From NCBI RefSeq assembly GCF_000379965.1, contig NZ_KB904333.1, positions 154,185 to 218,184 of the forward strand: a DNA stretch of 64,000 bases, in the 5' to 3' direction. This document shows, piece after piece, positions 49,705-57,745 of this stretch. How positions within the stretch are numbered: the stretch's first letter is position 1; the number at the start of each line of letters is the position of its first letter. This DNA comes from Hoylesella nanceiensis DSM 19126 = JCM 15639. Its GTDB lineage: Bacteria > Bacteroidota > Bacteroidia > Bacteroidales > Bacteroidaceae. Both the position numbers and the translations under genes were made by a program. The notes below the pieces were generated by a model. The model was not told the DNA's origin and did not search any database. It saw only the letters and a program-made list of their open reading frames with translations.

Positions 49705-51750
49705 TTATTTCTTTCCACCTTCATTTTGATAATATAGGTCGCCAGAAAGTATTTGTTTAACTCGCATTAATAGTTCATCGCCACGCAATGTTAAAGAAAT
49801 TACTTTTCCTTCTGGGTCAATCAACACGTGTTGTGGGACATCTTTTACATGGAATAGACGAGCAGATATAGATTGAACACCCTTTCCATCGCATGCTTGT
49901 AACCAACCTTCACGATTGATACCGAGTGACTTCATTGCGTTCTTCCACTTGGTTAAGTCGCTATCTAAAGAGCAACTTACCATTGTGAATTTATCTTTTT
50001 GAGCCTTAGTTTCACCATATAGCTTCTTTAGTCGTGCCATTTCTTCTTTGCAAGAAGCATTACCTGACTCCCAGAAAGAAAGCAATACATACTTACCTAA
50101 GCAGCTACTCAAACGCTTTTCGGTTCCATCTGCTAATTGAAGGTTGATATCTGGAGCATCATTTCCTTGCATTAAGTTGAGCGAACGCACGCTATTTTCT
50201 AAAGAACGAGTATTTGGATGTTGCAAAACAGAAGGCGCAACAGCAGCTACAAACTGTCTTCCATATTCCTTATTAAATAGCTTTAAGATATCACGTTGCA
50301 TCAAAAGAGGCATCAAAGGAGTATCGTTGTGCTCTAAAAGGAAGTGCAAACGATTAGCCATATAGTTGATTTCAGCTATCTTTTCAACACTTGTGCGATC
50401 TATTTCACCATCTTTTGTATTGAGATAAGCCTCTCCCTTTGTATTGCGTAGCTTCTCAATACCTTGCGCAATCTGTTGTTCTTTCACCTTATCAAAGGCT
50501 AAATAATCTTGATAAGTTTGTTGATCAGCTGCATCTGGTTTCACATCTTCGGTCAATAAGCCATTGTCTGCCACAATAGTTGGCTTTGAAATAGGTTTCC
50601 ATTCACCGCTACTTATCTTTCTTAAAGCAGCAATTAGCTGTTCACCACGTAGGTCGAAAGCCATAATATCGCCTTCAGGACTGATAAGAACTGTGCGTGG
50701 AACGGCTTCTACATTATAGAGTTTAGCATCTGAAGAACCCCAACCTTGAAGTGTAGAGATGTGATACCAGTTGGCATGAGTTAAACTATTGCGTTGTATG
50801 CAGTCTACCCAATCTTTCTTTTTACTATCGATTGAATAGCTCAACACAGTGAAAGGAATCTTTCCATTGAATTCTTCTAAGGCTTGTTTGATCACTGGAA
50901 ACTCTCTTCTACATGGTCCACACCATGATGCCCAGAAATCAATTAGCACATACTTTCCTTTTAAATCAGACAAACTAAGACTTTTATCGTCAGGTGTTTT
51001 ACCTGAAATATCGGGCGCAGGTTTGCCAACTTCCAAGTTGGCAGCACGCACTAAGTTGGTGAGTTCACGATACATTGGGTGCTTTCTCAATTCTGATGGC
51101 ACCGATTTTAGATAGACCTCTTCGAGCACTTGAGGTGTAAAGAAGCGCAAAAGGTCGTATTTAATGATGTAAAGTGCAACAGGTGAATCGAGATGTTGGG
51201 TAACGAAACGCATTGCAGAAGTGCGGTGAGAAAGACTATTTACATAGTAAACAGCTCGTTGATAAGGGTAAAATGCCTTATCGTCATTGCGTTGTGCCTC
51301 TGGCAAAGCAGCCAAAGCCTTGTCCATACGCTTCTTTGCTAAATCTCCATTCTCACCCTCTTGCTTTTTATATGCATAAAGAACTTCATTGGCTGGTGTA
51401 CCTTTTACATGCGCACCAACAGGGAAACGGGCATCAAAAGGAACGATTTCGATAGTGCCAGGCTCTAAAAAGAACTGCACACTTCCATTGTCAAAGCCTG
51501 TAATGTGATAGGGTTCTACTGCCGCAGGCGCAACTCCTTCAAATCTAAAGCTACCCTTCTCTACCACAGCAGAGTCGACAACAACGTTTTGTCCGTCTAC
51601 TTCACGAGCCAAATACACTTTTTTAATACGTTCAGGTGTGTAGCGTAAAGAGTCGATACGCATTGAGCCTGAGATGACATAATGATTGTTCTGCTGAGCA
51701 ACGGCATAACTACCGCAGAACATAAAAAGACATAAAAGTTCTTTTTTCAT
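49705..51750 (-). CDS. Double TlpA/thioredoxin protein with DUF4369, second redox site degenerate
   Basis: A 681-residue exported protein (signal peptide ending YAVA-Q19). A DUF4369-like domain is at about 24-120, then a helical spacer. Thioredoxin domain 1 (about 240-380) has FWASWCGPCR with Cys277 and Cys280 and a VPRT cis-Pro block. After a second helical spacer, thioredoxin domain 2 (about 530-675) has FWESGNASCKEE: the first Cys is Asn564 and only Cys567 remains, while VPQHVLIDPEGK is retained. Domain 2 therefore cannot form the usual disulfide alone. The protein looks like an internal duplication. It is the last gene of the operon, 121 bp after the related single-domain gene, with a hairpin between. 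A periplasmic disulfide reductase or haem/metal-ligand-handling role is likely. Confidence 0.88.
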   Translation of the reverse strand: MKKELLCLFMFCGSYAVAQQNNHYVISGSMRIDSLRYTPERIKKVYLAREVDGQNVVVDSAVVEKGSFRFEGVAPAAVEPYHITGFDNGSVQFFLEPGTIEIVPFDARFPVGAHVKGTPANEVLYAYKKQEGENGDLAKKRMDKALAALPEAQRNDDKAFYPYQRAVYYVNSLSHRTSAMRFVTQHLDSPVALYIIKYDLLRFFTPQVLEEVYLKSVPSELRKHPMYRELTNLVRAANLEVGKPAPDISGKTPDDKSLSLSDLKGKYVLIDFWASWCGPCRREFPVIKQALEEFNGKIPFTVLSYSIDSKKKDWVDCIQRNSLTHANWYHISTLQGWGSSDAKLYNVEAVPRTVLISPEGDIMAFDLRGEQLIAALRKISSGEWKPISKPTIVADNGLLTEDVKPDAADQQTYQDYLAFDKVKEQQIAQGIEKLRNTKGEAYLNTKDGEIDRTSVEKIAEINYMANRLHFLLEHNDTPLMPLLMQRDILKLFNKEYGRQFVAAVAPSVLQHPNTRSLENSVRSLNLMQGNDAPDINLQLADGTEKRLSSCLGKYVLLSFWESGNASCKEEMARLKKLYGETKAQKDKFTMVSCSLDSDLTKWKNAMKSLGINREGWLQACDGKGVQSISARLFHVKDVPQHVLIDPEGKVISLTLRGDELLMRVKQILSGDLYYQNEGGKK

Positions 51751-51794
51751 ATTGATATAGATTCTTAATTTTTACTTTACTATCATCTTCGCAT

Positions 51795-51854
51795 AGAGTT
51801 CTAAGTCCTCTACAAGGCGTTTTGCCCTGTAGAGATGCACTTTTATAGAACTCT
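51795..51854 (-). ncRNA. Conserved-looking intercistronic two-stem RNA structure
   Basis: Outer stem AGAGTTCTA / TAGAACTCT (9 bp perfect, 51,795-51,803 with 51,846-51,854). Inner stem CTCTACAAGGC / GCCCTGTAGAG (10 of 11 paired, 51,808-51,818 with 51,824-51,834), 5-base loop. There is no T run, so it is more an mRNA stability or processing element than a terminator. Confidence 0.5.
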
Positions 51855-51871
51855 GTTTTATTGATCGATCA

Positions 51872-53020
51872 TTATTTTGCGCCTTTTTCGGCAAATAAAC
51901 CACTTACAAAATTCTTCAATTCTTCGCCATGTAAACCGCTTGCAATAATGTTATTGTCGGCATCGAGCACAAATATTGCAGGAATAGCAGTGATACTATA
52001 AAGCTGAGTTACAGGATCTTTCCAACCTTTTAGAGATGAAACCTGAGTCCAAACCAATTTATCTTGTTTCACAGCCTCTACCCAACGATCACGCTTTTCG
52101 TCAAGAGAAACGTTCACAATCTCGAGTCCTTTGCTATGGAAATCAGCATATAACTGACGTAAAACAGGGTTATTGAGTCGGCAAGGACCGCACCACGAAG
52201 CCCAAAAGTCTACAATCTTCACCTTTCCTTGCATTGCACTTAGGGTAAAACTCTTTCCATCTAAGGTAGGAAGAGTAAAGTCGGGAGCCTTACTTCCTCG
52301 GCTAACTTTCTCTAAACGTTGTATGCGTTGATTCACAATCTCACCACAGCTACTTGCTTTTGCGCCTTCTCCTAACTGTGCATAAAGCTCCTTACAAGCA
52401 TTTAAAGTAGCGTCCATCTGCTCTAATTCTTGAAGTACTAAAGCAGCAGAAAGAATGTTATTATTTGCACCTAAATAAGAAGTACGAAGCATGTCTAATT
52501 CTTTTTTAACCATAGTAATAGAATCATTGACTTTACTTGCACTACCATATTTTAATGCTTTGCGCAAACTATCGCTCTTTGCTTGCAACGCTACGAGTTG
52601 ATTTTGCAACACGCCACAGCCTTTTTGATATTCCGTTTGTGCGTTTTGCAACTCTCCTCCAGTGATAAACCAGCCGTCTCCATCACGCAATAAGGCTTTA
52701 TAGGTAGCATTAGGTTCTAAGAAAAAGTTGAAACCTCCTTGATAACCAACTACCGATATGCGTGCAAACATGGGGCGAGCAACCTTTATTTGCGAGAAAG
52801 AAAACATGCCATTAGAAAACGGAGTGGTACTAATAGTATCCCATTTTGTTTCTGATGTTCGTACAAGAATTTGCAGTTTACCTTCTGTCAAACCCTTTAT
52901 TTCACCAGTTACACTACTTGTTTTCTGCGCAAAAGAGAGGAAAGGAAAGCACAAAAGTGCAGCAGTTAAAAACAAGCTCTTTCCTTTTTCCTTCACATAA
53001 GTTGATACAAACGTTTGCAT
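51872..53020 (-). CDS. DUF4369/TlpA-type thioredoxin protein
   Basis: A 382-residue exported protein (signal peptide ending FLSFA-Q32). DUF4369 is at about 36-125, with the strand FNFFLEPNATYKALLRDGD; a coiled helical spacer runs about 128-235; the TlpA/AhpC-type thioredoxin domain is about 243-375, with FWASWCGPCRLNNP (Cys277, Cys280) and ITAIPAIFVLD as cis-Pro block. It has a complete redox site and works in the periplasm. It is 78 bp downstream of the PKD-like lipoprotein gene and upstream of the double-TlpA gene. Such proteins often accompany SusCD loci; the reduced partner is unknown. Confidence 0.9.
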   Translation of the reverse strand: MQTFVSTYVKEKGKSLFLTAALLCFPFLSFAQKTSSVTGEIKGLTEGKLQILVRTSETKWDTISTTPFSNGMFSFSQIKVARPMFARISVVGYQGGFNFFLEPNATYKALLRDGDGWFITGGELQNAQTEYQKGCGVLQNQLVALQAKSDSLRKALKYGSASKVNDSITMVKKELDMLRTSYLGANNNILSAALVLQELEQMDATLNACKELYAQLGEGAKASSCGEIVNQRIQRLEKVSRGSKAPDFTLPTLDGKSFTLSAMQGKVKIVDFWASWCGPCRLNNPVLRQLYADFHSKGLEIVNVSLDEKRDRWVEAVKQDKLVWTQVSSLKGWKDPVTQLYSITAIPAIFVLDADNNIIASGLHGEELKNFVSGLFAEKGAK

Positions 53021-53098
53021 GTTGATTGTTTCTATTGATGAGTTGTTATGTTAAATCATTTGTCGACAATAGCTTTTCAGCTGTTTTTGCTCTCTATC

Positions 53099-54790
53099 TT
53101 ATCTCGTTGGGAGTGTGTATGAGTATTCACGAACAAACTGAAAATCTTTGATATTGCCCAATTTATTTCCTTCATTGTCGGTGTTATAAACCACAATTGG
53201 GTAGGTTTCGTCTACGTCTGATGCGGTATTCAAACGAACTTCGGTAATTGCTCCTTCGTCACCTTTATTCATTCCAATTGTAAGATAGCGTCCGAGGTCG
53301 CCTGAATAGATAAAGGTATCATCCGAACGGAACTTCATACAAGAGATAGAATAGCCGTCGGGAGCAGTGTAAAGCACTGTTTTATCACCATTATTCAAAT
53401 TGTGTCGCACCACATCAGCACCCTCTGCATAGAACACAAAGGCTGTACTAAACCATGTGTTGTATAGAACTGTAGAAGGAGAAGAAGGTGTAAAGTTCTC
53501 TAATTGTTGTCCCTTGATGGTATATGCAGGTGCTGTTGCATCTTCATTATTATCGCCATCGCCTTCTGCACGGGTTGATGTTAGCTGATAAAGATAATAG
53601 TTAGATGAGTTATTATCTTTGAAAATGAAATGAGGATTGGCTTTTTCGTAGTTCTCACGATATTGAATAAAGCCTAAAACTGCAGTCTTATCCTTAGGAG
53701 AAAGTGCTGTGCCTAACGCTTTAAAATCTACATTTGCATCGAGAACAGGGTTGTTAAGCTGTGTTTGATAAGCTTGTTGTTCTGCCCAAATGCCATAACC
53801 ATCGTCTTTATTTACACGCAAGAAACGTTTGTGACGTGCGTCCCAGAACACGAATTCATTTGCTGTAATAGCAGCAGCAGTTACATTATAGTCTGAAACT
53901 GAGCCATCGGTTGCAGGGGTTTTGAATGAAGGAATGGTGCGAGCAGTGAGGAAACGACCATCTTTTCCTAACATACAATAGAAGTCTGATTGGTTAGATG
54001 GGTCGCCAGTCATAATGATATTGCTTGGAAGGAAGGCACCTTGAGGTGTCTGAGGAATAACAAAATCTTTGTATTCAGTAAATCTTGGTACCATTCCGAA
54101 AGGATTATAAACCTTTGTTTCTCCATTGGTTGAGAAGACTACGAGGTTATATTTCTTCAAGAACTCTCGTCCTTCAGCCACCAATCCATAATGATACATC
54201 AACTTATAAGCATCTGCAAATACATTGGTTGCATCTTTATAAATAAGTTTATAGGCATCGCTTCGTACTTGAGTTGTTGCTCCAATGGTTTCGATATTAC
54301 CCAAACGCATATTGCCTGGCTTCCCATGTAGGAAGAACAAACTGTTTTTATAGATAGGACGAGTTGCGATAGTGAAGTTACGATAAGATGCAAGTCCTGT
54401 GCTTTGGTCTTTCACTTCTAAGCGAACAGAAATGCGTGTATCTTGCTTCACGGGTAGAGTTACATCAAGATAGCCCTTTGTTTTAATGGTATCTTTCACA
54501 GTTTTCTTATCTTTTTGATAAGACAATATCCATTTAAAATCGAGTAGATCGGTATTTTTATGGTGTGACTGACGCACTTTTACTTCTACTCTTTTTTGTG
54601 TGTCGTCGGCTGTTAAAGGCTGAGTGAATTCGATTGTTTTACCATTTAGGGTTTCAACCGTAGCTGGAGTGAACTCTAATGAATCGATAGAGTTCATCTC
54701 ATCGAAGTTATACACATAGTTTCCTTTATCTCCATAGCACGAAGATAAGGCAGCAATGCTCATCACTAGAATTATATTTTTTATGTTCAT
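53099..54790 (-). CDS. PKD-like family lipoprotein
   Basis: A 563-residue surface lipoprotein with lipobox LSSC and the segment YGDKGNYVYNFDEMN, the usual opening of the Bacteroidetes PKD-like (PKD_2) family: CYGDKGNY is diagnostic. Residues about 25-150 form one or two PKD-like modules (LDFKWILSYQKD, RISVRLEVKDQSTGLASY). The rest is a beta-propeller-like body (RRPIYKNSLFFLHGK-type start, WDARHKRFLRVNKDDGYGIW, MKFRSDDTFIYSG). The family regularly follows SusC, SusD and DUF4843 genes. A -7 match (TACTTTTG, minus, 54,863-54,870) overlaps array F unit 1, so the gene may have its own promoter within the operon. Confidence 0.85.
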   Translation of the reverse strand: MNIKNIILVMSIAALSSCYGDKGNYVYNFDEMNSIDSLEFTPATVETLNGKTIEFTQPLTADDTQKRVEVKVRQSHHKNTDLLDFKWILSYQKDKKTVKDTIKTKGYLDVTLPVKQDTRISVRLEVKDQSTGLASYRNFTIATRPIYKNSLFFLHGKPGNMRLGNIETIGATTQVRSDAYKLIYKDATNVFADAYKLMYHYGLVAEGREFLKKYNLVVFSTNGETKVYNPFGMVPRFTEYKDFVIPQTPQGAFLPSNIIMTGDPSNQSDFYCMLGKDGRFLTARTIPSFKTPATDGSVSDYNVTAAAITANEFVFWDARHKRFLRVNKDDGYGIWAEQQAYQTQLNNPVLDANVDFKALGTALSPKDKTAVLGFIQYRENYEKANPHFIFKDNNSSNYYLYQLTSTRAEGDGDNNEDATAPAYTIKGQQLENFTPSSPSTVLYNTWFSTAFVFYAEGADVVRHNLNNGDKTVLYTAPDGYSISCMKFRSDDTFIYSGDLGRYLTIGMNKGDEGAITEVRLNTASDVDETYPIVVYNTDNEGNKLGNIKDFQFVREYSYTLPTR

Positions 54791-54863
54791 ACAACTGTTG
54801 TTTTTTCTGTTTGTCTAAACTTATATTTGCTTTAGGCTAACAACCACATTTTCTATGTTCTAC

Positions 54864-54951
54864 AAAAGTATTGCTTTTTGCTCTTAATCTCACTGTTTTT
54901 ACATATTAAAAACAATGTTTTTGCGTTACAATAGCTATGCTTTTATGGAAG
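54864..54951. repeat. 22-bp phased A/T-tract array F (four units)
   Basis: Units start at 54,864, 54,886, 54,908 and 54,930: AAAAGTATTGCTTTTT..., AATCTCACTGTTTTT..., AAAAACAATGTTTTTG..., AATAGCTATGCTTTTA.... All have TTTT at 12-15. It lies inside the operon, between the DUF4843 and PKD-like genes. Confidence 0.75.
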
Positions 54952-54981
54952 AATTTGTAAGTTGTTATTTTTCAATAGGTT

Positions 54982-56253
54982 TCATTGCACCTCTGGGAAG
55001 GTGAATGGATAGGTTCCTTGAGCTACTTTTTCACGGAACAATTTGTTACAAGCTTTGATAGCATCTTCGCCTCCTAGTGAGTCGTCCCAATGCACATTGC
55101 CCCACTCGTTCATAACAGGGAAGAGTTGATTGAGAACGAAATCGCTGCCTTTATGTTGTAACCACACTTTCACCATGAATCGATATTTCTCTAAAGAGTA
55201 GGTTCCATAATACTTTTCGATAAGCTCTTTACCACCTTGTTCGTCTTTCCATGCTTGTGGTTCAATCAACTCATAGGTTACATTTTGAAGCATTGGAACA
55301 TAGAAGAAGTCTTTATATGAACTTCCTTGACGCCATCCATCTTGATAATAAGTGTTATACTTTAAAAGCATTTGACCCACAGCTTGTTTGTTGAGGTTTT
55401 GCATTGCTGCTTCATTGCCATTCAAAGTGGTGTACTCATTGGCAGTTGTAACGTCTAAGCCGTTGCAAAGTCCAACGAAAGACCCACTGTTATAAGTTCC
55501 AAGATAGGTTTCTTGCAAGTTGCCCCAATACCATGGTTTGCTGTAAGAGTTATCGTTTGTAAATGGAATATCAATTGTTATTGGAGTTTGTGGGTTCTTC
55601 TTTTGTTGAGTACGCAAGCTGTCTATCGCTTGTAAGTTCCATTGAACAAATTTGCTATAATCGTTTGTTGTATAGAAATTATTTTGCTTTGTGATGCGCA
55701 CAAGCAATATTTGTTTTGCCATACTCCACTCTCCTAAGTATGAACTTGCCATGCCGTCCCACTGTCTAGGCTTTGAATATGCTTCTTTTGCATAGATAGT
55801 AAAGCTGGTAAAATTCTTGAGTCCTGGTCCTATTTGGTTATTACCTTCTACATCACTGATATATACTTCCGCTTGGAAAGTTGAGTCTAACATAGAAGGA
55901 CGTGCCACTTTCACCATCACATCTTTTAGGAATTCGTTGGGTTCGAACACTATTTCGGGACATGTTACCACTGCTTCTGCCACTCCTTGCACTGCTCTTG
56001 ATTTTAAAACAACGGTGCGTTGCTTATCTGAAGCACGTCCCATGAGTTTCAACTTCAAAGGAACTGAAATCTCTGTAGGGGCTGTTAATATAGAATCGGC
56101 AAAGTTCACAGTTGCTCGAAGGCCTTCTTTTGTTCCGTAATTGAAATATACGCCGTCGGAAGAATTATAGAGTTCAACGGTTTCTTCTTTACAAGATGTA
56201 GCGAGGAAGCCTGCGAATAGTGCTAAAAATATATATTGAAACTTGATTTTCAT
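54982..56253 (-). CDS. DUF4843-family surface lipoprotein
   Basis: A 423-residue lipoprotein with lipobox ATSC and KEETVELYNSSDGVYFNY, the DUF4843 opening. Residues about 30-150 form the DUF4843 beta domain (STFQAEVYISDVEGN). The C-terminal part has many Trp and Tyr residues (PWYWGNLQETYLGTYNSG; YNTYYQDGWRQGSSYKDFF), possible ligand-stacking sites. It follows the SusD gene by 34 bp. Function unknown; the family is always tied to SusCD and PKD-like lipoproteins. Confidence 0.85.
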   Translation of the reverse strand: MKIKFQYIFLALFAGFLATSCKEETVELYNSSDGVYFNYGTKEGLRATVNFADSILTAPTEISVPLKLKLMGRASDKQRTVVLKSRAVQGVAEAVVTCPEIVFEPNEFLKDVMVKVARPSMLDSTFQAEVYISDVEGNNQIGPGLKNFTSFTIYAKEAYSKPRQWDGMASSYLGEWSMAKQILLVRITKQNNFYTTNDYSKFVQWNLQAIDSLRTQQKKNPQTPITIDIPFTNDNSYSKPWYWGNLQETYLGTYNSGSFVGLCNGLDVTTANEYTTLNGNEAAMQNLNKQAVGQMLLKYNTYYQDGWRQGSSYKDFFYVPMLQNVTYELIEPQAWKDEQGGKELIEKYYGTYSLEKYRFMVKVWLQHKGSDFVLNQLFPVMNEWGNVHWDDSLGGEDAIKACNKLFREKVAQGTYPFTFPEVQ

Positions 56254-56287
56254 CTTTGCTATTTATTTAAAGGATTATACAAAGTGA

Positions 56288-57736
56288 TTAGCGAGTAGCA
56301 TCGTGTGACGCTGTCCAACCATATTCTTTTTCGGCATCTGGCAATGGGAATTCAAAGCGTTCTTGCGTTAAAGTAACGGTATTATCATAAGATAAAGCGG
56401 TGATTCCATGGCGTTTCAAGAAGTACCAATATTGTCCTTCTGCATAAAACTCTTTGCGGAACTCTTTATCTAAGGCTGCTTGTTGTGTTGTAGCGTTAGT
56501 AAATTGCACATTAACTGAACGTGAGTAGCCTCGTTTGTTGCGTACTGCATTGAGATATTTAGCTGCCTTTGTTAAGTCAGAAGTGTTCTCTGCAAGAATG
56601 TAATACATCTCTGGAAGACGTATTAATGGTATCGCTTCTTGTGAGTTGATGCTATATTTGCGTGAAAGAGCTGTCTTTGCTGATGAATGTTCATAGAAAG
56701 CTGCAGTCTTTGTACGCATGTCTTCTTTCAAATTTCCTGATACTTCAAAATACTTATTGAAGCGTTCTGAACGAATAAAGTATTGTGTTGTGTACTTATC
56801 TCCATCTGCCCAGAATTGTGAAAGGGCTTCTGTTAGATGGTGTTTATACAACGCACAGATACATTCTGAGAATAAAATAGGATCGTCTTGATTGTTAGAA
56901 CTCAACTCTAAACCGCTCTTATTGATCACTTCTTCTGCCGAAGCAATAGCATTTGTACTATCACCTGCATAGCTATAAACACGTGCAAGTAGGGCATTCA
57001 CTGCGTGATAGTTGAATCGATAACGTCTATCACTGGTCTTTAAGCTTTCGTTTTGCTCATGAGCCAATAATGTTTTTGCCTCTGAAAGGTCTTTCACTAT
57101 CAGTGCAATAACGTCTTTTGCGGGTAGAAGTGGTTGCTTTGTGTTGTCTGCAACGGTGCGATAAGGAATGGCTAACTTGCTTGTTGAAGATGATTCTAAG
57201 CTGTATTTCCATGGTCCCCACGCTCTAAGTAGGTCGAAATGGCAATAGGCACGAATGGCAAGAGCTTCGGCTCTGTAAATATTTCGTGTGTTAACATTGC
57301 GCACAACTTCATCTCCTTTGCGGTCGAGCCACTTGATAAAGTTATTACAATTGGCAATAACATTATAGAGTTTTATCCATGATTCTGCAAGTCTTTGCTT
57401 GGTTCTGAAACCATCAGAAGTTGCTGTTTCATAGTTATAAATCGCTGTTCGGTCGTTAGCTCCATCGGGAATGTAATCGTATTGCTGTGCCAATTGGTCG
57501 AGTAAGCCAAACGACATGTCGCCACCATAGGCGCCTCTGTCGGTCATAAGCAAATAGATACCTGTTAAAGAGCTCTCGAATCCAGCTTCTGTTGAAAAGA
57601 GTTCTTCTGCTTTCACGTCTGTTTTTGGACTGACATCGAACCAATCTGAGCAAGCAGTTGTTATGAATAGAGCAAAACAAGAGAGTGCTATCGTACAACT
57701 CTTATATATAGATAATGATATACTTGAATGCTTCAT
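56288..57736 (-). CDS. SusD/RagB-family surface lipoprotein
   Basis: A 482-residue SusD-like lipoprotein, partner of the STN-containing SusC. Lipobox FITTAC with SDWFDVSPKTDVKAEELF, the standard SusD_3 opening. Helical block LAESWIKLYNVIANCNNFIKWL (given in part, about 115-135) and ALAIRAYCHFDLLRAWGPW (about 158-176). The C-terminal block is AALDKEFRKEFYAEGQYWYFLKR (in part), ending in FPLPDAEKEYG. It starts 9 bp after the SusC stop codon. It is a different branch from the SusD at 41,862. Substrate unknown. Confidence 0.93.
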   Translation of the reverse strand: MKHSSISLSIYKSCTIALSCFALFITTACSDWFDVSPKTDVKAEELFSTEAGFESSLTGIYLLMTDRGAYGGDMSFGLLDQLAQQYDYIPDGANDRTAIYNYETATSDGFRTKQRLAESWIKLYNVIANCNNFIKWLDRKGDEVVRNVNTRNIYRAEALAIRAYCHFDLLRAWGPWKYSLESSSTSKLAIPYRTVADNTKQPLLPAKDVIALIVKDLSEAKTLLAHEQNESLKTSDRRYRFNYHAVNALLARVYSYAGDSTNAIASAEEVINKSGLELSSNNQDDPILFSECICALYKHHLTEALSQFWADGDKYTTQYFIRSERFNKYFEVSGNLKEDMRTKTAAFYEHSSAKTALSRKYSINSQEAIPLIRLPEMYYILAENTSDLTKAAKYLNAVRNKRGYSRSVNVQFTNATTQQAALDKEFRKEFYAEGQYWYFLKRHGITALSYDNTVTLTQERFEFPLPDAEKEYGWTASHDATR

Positions 57737-57745
57737 AATATTGAT

